Origin: Muscardinus avellanarius
Lineage: Eukaryota; Chordata; Mammalia; Rodentia; Gliridae
Length of the DNA stretch: 64,000 bases
Direction: 5' to 3'
NCBI GenBank assembly: GCA_963383645.1
Contig: OY726571.1
Span: forward strand, 79,223,108 to 79,287,107
Shown here: piece after piece, positions 46,641 to 56,226 of the stretch
Layout of the letters: each line of letters begins with the position of its first letter
How positions within the stretch are numbered: the stretch's first letter is position 1
Made by a program: the position numbers and the translations under genes
Notes under the pieces: generated by a model
Databases searched by the model: none
What the model saw: only the letters and a program-made list of their open reading frames with translations
What the model was told of the DNA's origin: nothing

Positions 46641-47674
46641 CTTCTATTCTCTCTGCCTTGGATAACTAATCAGAGTGTGGTGCCATTAACCAGGATAAAT
46701 GTGTCCAGAAGATAAGTAGAGATGGAGAAAAAATTGCTTCCGTCCTGTACATGTTCACTTAAAGTGATGTATGGGATGATGTTGAGGATCTATTTTTATA
46801 AAAATTAACATAAAAGGATATTAAGTTGATTTTAGGCTTAAAATAAAGACCCCAAATTGTAATCTCAGCTTGGTTAAATAAAGAGGTTCTTTGGAAGTGG
46901 GATGACATGTCCAAAGGAATCCATGGCCAAGGATGATAAGATGACATGACACAGACTAGCATGAATAACTTCAAGAAGGAAAAAGCCACAGAATGCCCCA
47001 AAATGTTAAGGATAGTAAAAACACTCTGCAAGGTAAATTTAAATACAATTTTAAACAAAGAGTGGGCAGGCGAAGATGATGTTGTTTAATATTAAGAAGA
47101 ACTTTGAATAAAGCAGTGTTTATCATTATTTTTCTTCTCTCTTCATAAGAGAAAATTCTTCAAATGGAAAATGGATATAACAAACATGCTAAAGAGAGAA
47201 TCAGATCCAAAGAGTGAAGAGAAAGATACGTGAATAGTATCTGTTAGCTTTCGATGTCTTCCTGTCTTTTGCCTAGTTTATGCAGGACACTGAAATGATC
47301 TCCAGGTATTATTGCAGTCATCACTCACTATCTTTGGAGAGTTGAGGACAATTGGTGAAGAGCTGGAAGACTGGTAGCTCAACGGGAAGGATGTGAGGAC
47401 CAGGAGAGAAGTTCATAGTCTTCTATGTGATTCCTGACAAGTTCTAGGATGGATACTCAGGCAAACTACTTATGAATCATGCATGTTGAAAATATGGTTA
47501 CTAGACAGTTTTAGCAGAAATACCTAATAGGAAGTAATTTCATGAATGTTTTTATTTTTTAGGGAATAAAATATTCAGAGAAAGCTAATAAATTGGAAGG
47601 GGATCAAAATGTAATAAATATTTCAGTTTCAAAAGAATAATCAAGGTGAAATGTACAGGGGCAACTACAAGATC
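46641..47674. other. Unclassified sequence
   Basis: Purine-rich in places. It may include further L2-derived sequence, but no landmark is convincing. No gene. A 99-codon minus frame (46759-47058) has no recognised domain. Confidence 0.45.
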
Positions 47675-47688
47675 CTGTGCATAGGTTT

Positions 47689-47689
<1 letters not shown>
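47675..47689. repeat. Target-site copy 1 (15 bp)
   Basis: The 15-mer 'ctgtgcataggtttt' occurs here, at 47913-47927 and at 48039-48053, always at the edges of the two SINEs below. Confidence 0.95.
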
Positions 47690-47727
<38 letters not shown>

Positions 47728-47912
47728 TTGTTGTACTGGGGTTACTGGAAGCACTTCTACCTCTGGGCTACACTTCCAGACCTATTTTGTTATATTTTTA
47801 AATTTGGAAACAGGGTCTCTTAAGCCAGCGCGGCTGGCTTCGAACCTGCATGATCCTCCTGTTTCCTCCTCCCAAGCACGGGGATTACAAGAGTGTGCCA
47901 CCATGCTCAGCG
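47690..47912 (-). repeat. B1-dID SINE with (TTTA)n tail
   Basis: A (TTTA)n tail of about 40 bp, 'ttgtactggggttactggaa', 'ctgggctacacttccagacc', 'gggtctcttaagccagcgcg', 'gtgccaccatgctcagcg'. It is bounded on both sides by the same 15-bp target sequence. Confidence 0.97.
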
Positions 47913-47927
47913 CTGTGCATAGGTTTT

Positions 47928-48038
47928 AGCTTATTTTTTTTTAAAGGGGTTCTTTTTGTTTGTTTGTTTGTCTTTTTTGGAGCCAGGGATTGAACCCAGA
48001 GCGCCACACCTGCAAAACATTGAGCTACATCCCGGCCC
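47928..48038 (-). repeat. ID-type monomer SINE
   Basis: Read on the minus strand it starts 'gggccgggatgtagctcaat', carries an A-box-like 'tagctcaatg' and a B-box-like 'gggttcaatccc', and ends in a long A-rich tail with AAAC units. It has no B1 half. This is a stand-alone tRNA-derived ID element and differs from the composite SINEs elsewhere. Its two ends carry the same 15-bp target copies. Confidence 0.88.
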
Positions 48039-48053
48039 CTGTGCATAGGTTTT

Positions 48054-49754
48054 AAAAAATCAAATTGTGCTATAAAAGGATATTGCAGGACCAGCTTTAT
48101 ACCATTTAAAGTTCTAAGGTATTTGGCTGATTTTAAATCTCAAGGAAATGCCCCAAATGGTAACATAGTTTGTTTTAATAGACATGTATCATCTCAAACC
48201 AGGAAGTTAACAACTGTACCTTGTGGGCAAACATCTCATTTTGAGTATTAAGTAGTCTTTTTTGCCTCAAAGTTGAAAGGGACAAAAACTAAACTTGTGT
48301 CTGAAAGTCATGTCAAATAGTAAATGTTGAGGGAACTAACTAAAATATTTAGGCCAAAAAAGACATGCCTTTCAGTATTTGGAGATAATATGAGATAGAG
48401 CTTCTAATTATTCTTAACTCTAAAACCTAGAATTAGCACAATGAAGTTATAGGGGAGAAAAATACTTTTTTTTCCCGTACTTATCCTAGGTTCATGGCTA
48501 AGATTTCTATATAAAAAAGACAGATTAGCAAGAGAACAACAAGCAAAAATATTTAATGTAGGTTTTACATGTCTTGGGAGCCTTCTAAGGAAACGAAGAC
48601 CCAAAGAGTTTGATAAAGAATGGAAAGTTGTAGAGAAGTCCAATAGAACAGAAGAGCTATGGTCATCATAATAAACTTGGGACAACTTAGCAATATCTGA
48701 TGGCTAAGAATCATCTCCGTGTCCCTTTGTTCTCAGGAATAAGGCTATTCCTTCCCTCTAAGGTATAAGGAGGGTGCTTCCCCAGTGAAAATCTTATGTG
48801 CTTTCAGGTAAGGTCAGAGAATTCTGCCTAGGGTTAGGAGTTGCTTCCAGAAGGATGAGCAGGGGAAAAGGTAGAGAGACTTTCCTTCTTCAGCCATTTC
48901 CCAATATATCTAGAAACCAAATTTTGGGATTTCATGCCCTGAATCCCATTTTGATAGTCACATATCACCTTGAATAAAAAATTGAAAATTAGATCATCTA
49001 AAGGGAAAATGAGCTGCCTGATGAGGAATATGGTTCTCAGTAGCAGTTTTTAAACACATACTAACTACCTGTCAGGAATACTGCAAAGGAAATGCCAAAA
49101 ACACGTGAGAATTAGAAATTTATCATTTTTCTCAAACTTTTAATCTATGAAGATTCTTCTCAATTAGAAAAAGTCTATGGATCTTCACATACAATACTTC
49201 TAGTATCCATTACATCAGAAAATATAACAGTAATAGTAAAAATATATATATATATTATTTGGGTCCAGTAGAGTTATCACATAAGTATGCATTGAAATGG
49301 CTCAAAAGTTATCTTTGTACTTTGTGAAAATTGAATTCTCAAGACATATATTTGTGCTACGTAATGCCTGCTGTTTCTTTGGATTCACAATGCCTCAAAA
49401 TAACTTTATATCCTTCATATTTCCAAAGTCAGAATCAAGAACTGAAGGAATGAGAAAATTGGGATTCATAAGGTCTGGAAGGGCCTATGAATTTATGTTT
49501 TTCACAAACTCAGAGATTACGCTTATATTGGTGTTCACAGATCACATTTGGAATAACCATCACACGCCTTCCAGGTTCAAAATCAGTTTCATGTTGAGGC
49601 TTACTCTTTATCAAAACCCAAAGTTAGTACTGTTTTTAGTGGGTGTGACAGAGAGTGATCGCCTGGCCATCTCTCAGTGCTGGGTCTCCCACTGAGCCAA
49701 TCTGAGTCAAGTCTGAAGAAATGCCTTCAAATTTCTGATTCTGTCATGAGATCA
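48054..49754. other. Unclassified block, possible LTR inside
   Basis: The stretch 48480-48960 ('gacagattagcaagagaaca', 'ttttacatgtcttgggagcc', 'ggaaacgaagacccaaagag') resembles an old mammalian LTR that I cannot name. The remainder is unique. A 132-codon + frame (49297-49695) has no recognised domain. Confidence 0.4.
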
Positions 49755-49865
49755 CAATAGGATTTAGCAAACTAATATATGTAAAGTGCTTAGCATACTA
49801 CCTGACATAACATTCACTCAAAACATATGTTTATTGATTATTTAAATGATGGTGTATGTATAAAG
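49755..49865 (+). repeat. MIR SINE 3' fragment
   Basis: 'gtaaagtgcttagcatactac', 'ctgacataacattcactca' and 'tgtttattgattatt' fit the MIR end 'gtaaagcgcttagcacagtgcctggcacatagtaagcgctcaataaa'. Confidence 0.65.
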
Positions 49866-50460
49866 GCAGTAATGGGAAATTAATTGGAATGAGAATACCA
49901 GCATTTCTCCAAGAATGTGACATGTGTCCTTGAAAATTACACATTAAAAATAATAGAGTTTAGGGAAACAGATGATTTCATTGTACCTTTATAATCAAAG
50001 CACTAAGAAATAATGACAGGGATAATGTATATCTGGGGAGTTAATTTAGATGGCCCAGGCAAATGGCTTAGCATTGTTGGGGCCTGCCATCACAGATATC
50101 AAAAATAAGCAGGAGAGAATACAGTGGAAATCCTGAGGGCACTGCAGTGAGGACAGCGTGGGCTTGTGAGGTCTAGAAGAGGAAGCCACTTGAAGTTGGG
50201 CAGGGGCACCACCCGAGTGAGAGGTCTCTAGGCTGGCTGGCAGACATTCCCTCTCAGATAACTGAATAGGCTCCTTTTGAGGTGGCTCCAGCTAACTGAA
50301 GATTTATCCTCTATCCTGAAGAGTATAGTTTTGCTTCTGCTAATTTCAACCTCTTCTTGCTTGACGATGAGAAGGAAATCACGTAGGAGGCAAGGAATTG
50401 CTTCTAATCGCTTATAAATAAGAGAATCTCAAATAAACCAAGCTGACTTCTGCAGCTCAC
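49866..50460. other. Unique sequence
   Basis: No gene or repeat recognised. Confidence 0.5.
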
Positions 50461-50468
50461 TGACGTCA
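50461..50468. promoter_or_regulatory. CRE palindrome TGACGTCA
   Basis: A perfect 8-bp cAMP-response element (TGACGTCA), the binding site of CREB/ATF dimers. CpG-containing CREs are rare in mammalian DNA because of methyl-CpG decay. No TATA box or CpG island is near. Confidence 0.4.
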
Positions 50469-50492
50469 CGCCTACTCTAAAACTACAGCACC

Positions 50493-50707
50493 GCCTGGCT
50501 TGGTGGCACACGCTTCTAATCTCTGCACTTGGGAGGCGGAGACAGGAGGATCGCACAGGTTTGAAGCCAACCCCTTGGCTTAAGAGACCCTGTTTCCAAG
50601 TAAAAATATTATAAAATAGGTCTGGGAGTGTAGCCTGAAGATAGAAGGGCTTCCAGAAACCCCAGTACTACAAAAACAAAAAACAAACTAAAAAAATACA
50701 AAAAAAT
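50493..50707 (+). repeat. B1-dID SINE with 10-bp target duplication
   Basis: 'gcctggcttggtggcacacg', 'cacttgggaggcggagac', linker, 'ggtctgggagtgtagcctga', 'aaccccagtactac', A-rich tail. The flanking 'ctacagcacc' is at 50483-50492 and 50708-50717. Confidence 0.95.
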
Positions 50708-50717
50708 CTACAGCACC

Positions 50718-52125
50718 CAACTAATTACTAGTATGAGTTACCAAAACCTGCAGTGTGGCATGGGAGAGCGTATTGAGCTTTATGGTTGCACATCTAACCT
50801 GCACAGCGCTAAGAAGGAACATTTTCCATCCTGGATTATCTCTTGTCCAGATGACTAGAAGACTCTGTAGACGGCTGTGGTAGAGAAACCCTGGCACATC
50901 TTGATAAAGGAAGCCAGAGGGCAGAGTGGCCAGTGGCAGAGGCTCGGGCATCTCCCTGGCTTTTCTGGAGTGGTGGTGGGGTGGTGCTCCCTCCAGAGGT
51001 GGAAACAAACCTCAGTCCTGAAGCACTTTCTCCATCCCACACTGCCTCTGCATGCAGATTTTGCTGGTACAGGCAACATGCAGTGGCTGAGCAGACGTCT
51101 CAAAGAAAGCCACCCTCCATAAGCAGGTGGAACTTTAGGTTGGCAATCTCATTCCTTCTAGGAAGGTAAGGATAATATAATATGTATAGTATTATAATAT
51201 ACAACATATTATGATAGTATTTTTTTTTTTCAAAAAGAGACAAAAGCTCCTGGCCTGGGTAACTGGAAGCTTTCCAGCTTTGCCTTGATGAGAATTTAAG
51301 CAACAGCCCGCAGTCAGCACAAGGCAGATTTTTCCTCCACTTGTTTTATTTTGAATAGTTTTCAAAAGCTCCTGTGGAACACAGGCTGTAGCTTTGATCC
51401 CGGAGCTTATTCGGTACAGACAGTCCCACGAAAACCTCCAGCGCAGGTCGGCTTCAGCTACTTTTTGAATTCTCATTTAAATTCAGATTCCTCATAGTCT
51501 TGACAGGCAGGAGATAGTGGAGAACAAGGAAGCAAGATGCCCCTGCGTATCCACAGGGCCCTCAGATCAAACAGACCCATCTAGGCGGCAGCAGCTAAGA
51601 GCAGAAATCCCCAAAGAACATGGCAAAATGATTGAGATGTGCCCTATGTCTCTTAAACCAGAGTTTCTAACTTGCATTCAGTTCAGACCAACCTGTACTG
51701 TATTTACAAGGCTCCCATAAAAACCTTCAGATGGAGAAAAATAAGGATACATTTCTAAATATCAGGCTGTCTTTCTGGTTACTGGTTATCTTTGGTTAAA
51801 AATAGAAATAAAAGGCTGGCCATGGCAAATGGTATCTGCAGGGGAAGCATCGTTTTCTTGGGTTTGTTTTATGGGCATTCCTGAAACAATTTATCGCTGA
51901 GTTTTTCTGCCCCTACTACTCATACAGCCTCTTCCAAATTCATACACTAGCCTCCCACTGTCCTCTGTACTAGAAGGAATAAACATTGGAAATATGGGAG
52001 GGTATTTGTAATTTATGTGAATTGACAGAAAATTTCTGTTCCTCAAGGATGGTACACAGGAAATCTAAAATCCTTTTCTGGCTTTTTGCCTCTGGCCCAT
52101 GAGGAGGAATAGATCTACACACACA
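50718..52125. other. Unique sequence with an exon-like segment
   Basis: No gene called. Several 65-95-codon frames overlap at 50720-51120 and none is recognised. Between 51058 and 51167 a segment of 110 bp has an acceptor-like 'actgcctctgcatgcag' and a donor-like AAG|GTAAGG. I do not call it. Confidence 0.4.

Positions 52126-52202
<77 letters not shown>
52126..52202. repeat. (TC)n microsatellite
   Basis: 77 bp, nearly pure TC, one of the two longest CT tracts in the window. The repeating RE/SL frames are translations of it. Confidence 0.98.
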
Positions 52203-52204
<2 letters not shown>

Positions 52205-53055
52205 CCTTCTCTGTTGCTTACCATGGCCACCTCTGGTCTGACATTGAGCTGGCCCTCCTATCCTCAAACCACTCCACTCTAGATTTGGGGGCTTTCAGTC
52301 ATTCTGTGTTTGCAGAAGAAGGCTTTTCAGCTAATGACTTGGGTTCTGATCTACATACTATGTTGACGCTGGGCTCTAGCCTGGGACTCTGCTCTTTGTC
52401 TATTATTGCTTGATTCTGCAACTGAGGGTGTCATGTATACTTGGTATGTTTTGTATATAGTATTTCTTGGAAGAGCTCATATATTAATGTGAAATATTCA
52501 GAGATGAAATGACTGAATATCGGGTTCTAATCTTATCAGTGGATAAACCTGTTGATGGATTGATAGATTTTGGGGCGTGAGAAGGTAGGCCAATAAGGTG
52601 TGGCTAGAAGGTAGTATCATGGGGGAACAATGATTCCGTGAGGAATCTGAAGAGTTCTCAAATAGGGAAATCCATCTCAGAACTGGCATAGGCCTTGGCT
52701 TACATGCACAGGAAAGAATTTCAGCACCTGCCAGTCAGAGGTTTATTTAGGAAAGTAGGACATACATATTCAAAGGAGAATGCAGGCTATCTCAAGAGGG
52801 AGACATATTTGAGGGGTTCATGGCTCTTCTTTTAAAGGGAACCTAGTAAGGAAGGGTATGGGAAGGGCTGTGAGGATGATCTAAGTTGGTAGTCTTGAGG
52901 CAGTCTCTGGTGGTTTGATGGCCTTGTTATACTCGGGATCATCAGGCTAACCATGGTCTCCATTATGTGATCAGTAGAAAAGCTGGAGAGTGTTCTAAAT
53001 TATTGGTTTCTCAAGATATCTGTCTTGAGAATAGTATACAGAACAGTATATGCAT
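52203..53055. other. Unclassified, possible reversed LTR
   Basis: The stretch 52670-52900 reads on the minus strand with an AATAAA signal (about 52749) followed by 'ctctgactggcaggtgctga', a layout like the end of an LTR (poly-A signal, R/U5). No coding part is seen. Name unknown. Confidence 0.35.
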
Positions 53056-53089
<34 letters not shown>

Positions 53090-53092
53090 GGA
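53056..53092. repeat. (GATA)n microsatellite
   Basis: About nine GATA units. Confidence 0.97.
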
Positions 53093-53129
53093 TGATAGAG
53101 GAAATTATTTAGAGACATATGTATAAAAT

Positions 53130-53320
53130 GTCATTTGTCCCCTCCCCTCTCACTATCTCTGCTGCCTACCACAATTCCCTGACATCAGTAGATGTGACTG
53201 GACCTAACATGGACTGAAACCTTTAGAATCTCTAGGACTGTGAGCAAATCAAATCATTCTTCAGGTCATCAGGTATTTTGGGGCACAGTAGTGAAGATGT
53301 TGACTAAAACAACCTCCTTT
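53130..53320 (+). mobile_element. MaLR-type LTR 3' part (low certainty)
   Basis: 'aggactgtgagcaaatcaaa' followed by 'cattcttcaggtcatcaggt', 'attttggggcacagtagtg' and 'ttgactaaaac' fits the end of MaLR LTRs ('actgtgagaaataaa ... ggtattttgttatagcagc ... gactaagac'). Confidence 0.5.
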
Positions 53321-53599
53321 CCACTTTCTTCATATTTCACTTTGGGCAAAATGATTTGGGATAGACTATTTTGGGGAAAAAAATCCAACTACTCTGAAAG
53401 AGAAGTTAAAAAGCATAAACTCACAATAAGCCAGTTTTATTACTGTTTTTCAGAACACATCCGGGACACATGATAGTTTTCAAAGTTGCAACTCATTTCA
53501 CCCAAGATTCATATATAAAGAAATATATGTGATGATCTAGGAACACTAGGAAAGGATGTTTCTACAACCTATTATTCCCTGAAATTATTCTTCCCTTCC
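53321..53599. other. Unique sequence
   Basis: AT-rich, nothing recognised. Confidence 0.5.
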
Positions 53600-54440
53600 T
53601 GTCTTCATTCCTTCTGTTTATCCAAGGATCTTATTTTCAATCACCAATAACCTCTTAATTAGTCCCCTTGCTACTAGACCTATTCCTTTCTCATTGTCAC
53701 TAGAGGATAATGTCAAAAATGTCAAAATACAAGACTGATAAGGTCTCTCTTGCTCCATTGTGTAAAGCATTTCACTGCTTATCCAACATTTGCATTAGCA
53801 TTTCCTAAGGGATGGGGAACCAGAGAGAAACCTCAGCAAATACACAAATGACCAAATATGTTTTGAAAAATTCGCTGTAAAATCCCCTTCCTCAGAGACT
53901 CCAAATGCACTCATTTGGAGCAGCAAGGACTCTGAAAAACTCTATAGTGAAGAAACGTGTTCAGCCAAGAATTGTCTTAAGGTATTTGATCAGAAGATTC
54001 ATTTTCTAAGTTTCACCCGTTGAATATCCATAGCACTAGTTTCCACGGAGATACTGAATAATGCTACTGAGGTTACCTGCAGCAGGGGGTGGCTCCTGAC
54101 ATGTTGTTTTCTGTCTACTTACCTGGCCTCCTTTTCTACCCCTTGATGTCTTGCCTATTACATTCTGCTTGAAGAAGGTACACCCAGCATTTCTCTGTGC
54201 CTTGCACCTGCCTGTCTCTCTGCCCAGAGCAATTTCCTGCCCCTTGTCTGCCTTTATCTAAACTGTTTTCTCACATCTTTCTGAACCCGGAGGTGCTTCA
54301 TCCAAAATGGGCTTTTTTTTTTTTTTAACCCCAAGAGGTCATCGCTCCCTCTTTCATTCCATCACTGTGCCTGGGTACCTTGTTTCAGTTTTGCATTTTT
54401 GTTATAGCCATCACAGTAGTGGATAATTGTGTTTGGGTTC
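53600..54440 (+). repeat. L2 LINE relic
   Basis: In L2 order: 'cttaattagtccccttgct', 'ataaggtctctcttgctcca', 'catttcactgcttatccaac' and then 'ctgcccagagcaatttcctg', 'ggtgcttcatccaaaatg' and 'ggtcatcgctccctc'. These parallel the L2 stretch 'ctggtctccctgcc ... ctgatcatgtcactcccctgctt ... tctgcctggaatgctcttcc'. Non-coding decay; the middle is poorly matched. Confidence 0.55.
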
Positions 54441-54924
54441 TAAGGCAGTCAAAAGATTTTGAGTGAATTGACAGGAGGGGCAGACTCTGTATATACAGCT
54501 ATTAGGGAAATGCTGAGACGATAGAAGGAGAGTAATTGTGAGAGGTGGTCACACTCCATATGTGATAGCATTCCGTATTCTGAACTTCTGTTTAAATATC
54601 TTCAGTTAGATGACACAGATGTACATCAAGAAAAAGGCATAAGTGTTCTAATAGGGAAATCAGACATAGAGGAGGTAGGTTTATATCTCTTACATCTGTA
54701 TATTCATAGATCTATCTATTTATCTATCTACCATCTATCTATTACACTCCCACATGTAGTTTTTTTTATAATAATGGACACATTCAAACCATGTGTGTCT
54801 TAACAGTGGGTATGCATTATATTCTGCAAAATGTATCATTAAGCTATTTTGTCATTGTACCACATAATAGTGTACAGATACACAAATCTAGATGGTATCA
54901 ACTACCACTTACCTGGACCAAGTG

Positions 54925-54926
<2 letters not shown>
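54441..54926. other. Unique sequence with TCTA repeats
   Basis: A short imperfect (TATC)n lies around 54703-54745. No gene. Confidence 0.5.

Positions 54927-54970
<44 letters not shown>
54927..54970. repeat. (CA)n microsatellite
   Basis: 22 CA units, uninterrupted. Confidence 0.98.
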
Positions 54971-54972
<2 letters not shown>

Positions 54973-55333
54973 TATAACAGATTGTTTCTAGGGTCACGAT
55001 GAATAAAACAAGATGTATTTAAATCAAGGATGTGAACTTTGAATGTGTGAGGCTGCTGGCATAATACAGCAGATTGGTTTAACAGTAAACTATTTTAATA
55101 AGAAAGAGTATGTTTTAAAAAATTAAAAAAGTCTAGTACACTGAATCCATAAGCCAGTTACATGTTGTTCATTAATAAGTATTATTTATTGCACATAATT
55201 GAAAGTGCTAAACTTTGACATGACTGACATACAGTAGGTTTATTTTACGAATATTACCACAAATATGAGTAATTACAATACAGTGTTATAGCTGTACAAC
55301 ATCACTAGGTAATAGTAATTTTTTAGCTGCAAT

Positions 55334-55335
<2 letters not shown>
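54971..55335. other. AT-rich unique sequence
   Basis: Nothing recognised. Confidence 0.5.

Positions 55336-55381
<46 letters not shown>
55336..55381. repeat. (TG)n microsatellite
   Basis: About 46 bp of pure TG, at the tail side of the SINE to its right. Confidence 0.98.
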
Positions 55382-55385
<4 letters not shown>

Positions 55386-55386
55386 T

Positions 55387-55557
55387 GTGGTATTGCAGAT
55401 TAGGGACATCCTTCCACTAATCTATATTCCCAAGCCTTATTTTTTATTTTGAAATAGCACCTTGCTAAGTTGTCCAGGCTGGCCTCAAACCTGTCGTTCT
55501 CCTCTCTCAGCCTTCTAAGCAGTGGGATTAGAGGCCTGGGCCACCACACCTGGCTTC
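55387..55557 (-). repeat. B1-dID-type composite SINE (old copy)
   Basis: 'gtggtattgcagattaggga', 'agcaccttgctaagttgtcc', 'ggctggcctcaaacctg', 'gccaccacacctggct'. Its tail has become the TG repeat. Confidence 0.85.
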
Positions 55558-55929
55558 CACTATAATCTTATGAGAACATCTTGCATATATAGTCCATCAG
55601 TGACCAAAGAAAACATCAGCACGAAGTACTCAGCTGAGATACCCATGCCCATGTGCACATGTGAGCTGATTTCCTCTCGCACATCATTTCCCCCAGCCAT
55701 GAGCCACAGCTATTTAGTGAAGGATTATTTGGAAATACAAGAAGAGAAACTTCACAGGGGCACTGAAATACATCTGAGCTCTTAGAGATAGCACCTCGGG
55801 AGTTTTAATCTTTACAGTCACCTTAGCTTCTAAGGTCTCATCCAAACCACTGACCTGCAGCATCCTACACTCACTTCCATTTATCCACTTGGGCTGAGCT
55901 GACCCCACTGGAAATCGAACGTCATTGCA
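55558..55929. other. Unique sequence
   Basis: Left flank of the CpG-rich spot. It is part of a 154-codon minus-strand open frame (55714-56178) with no recognised domain. Confidence 0.45.
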
Positions 55930-56226
55930 GGTATTGATCCGCGCACGTGGACACTGGCAAGACTCTCTTTGTGTGAAATTTACAGAAGAGCGGGTTGGAG
56001 GGAGTTCTGAAGCACAGAAGCATTCACAAGGCTGCTGCACCTCTTGGAGGGCTGGCGGAAAGAACTCTTGGCCTCGTCCCTCTGGGCGAGGGAACAGCAG
56101 CGCGGTGATGCGGTGATGTCTCGCCAGTGTGAGGGATCCGCTGGAACCGGTCCCTCTCCATCTCGCACTGACCCTCACTGTAATGTGACCAGTTAGGCAA
56201 GAGCTTCACGGGCTCCAGCGCCGCCC
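55930..56226. promoter_or_regulatory. CpG-rich cluster, island-like
   Basis: About 18 CpG dinucleotides counted by eye in roughly 300 bp, against very few per 300 bp in the surroundings. GC content is visibly higher. It contains CACGTG (55944-55949), a MYC/USF-type E-box. It could be a small CpG island, a promoter, an exon or a GC-rich repeat. No TATA box or clear splice donor was found. Confidence 0.4.

Noticed and set aside
47928..48038. tRNA gene
   Set aside because: A-box and B-box-like sequences are present because the ID SINE is tRNA-derived. No cloverleaf with intact arms is seen. The same applies to the ID halves of all composite SINEs.
51058..51167. 110-bp exon-like segment
   Set aside because: The donor AAG|GTAAGG is good, but the length is not a multiple of three, no peptide is recognised and the acceptor is mediocre.
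51970..52413. Arg-Glu and Ser-Leu repeat frames
   Set aside because: Translations of the TC microsatellite.
53056..53092. CRISPR-like array
   Set aside because: A simple GATA microsatellite without distinct spacers. No CRISPR array exists in the window.
54078..54092. CTCF-like motif (cagcagggggtggct)
   Set aside because: It resembles the CTCF core but has at least two mismatches at informative positions. Too weak to call.
55714..56178. 154-codon minus-strand open frame
   Set aside because: It overlaps the CpG-rich cluster, where high GC reduces stop codons. No domain recognised. Retained only as part of the CpG finding.
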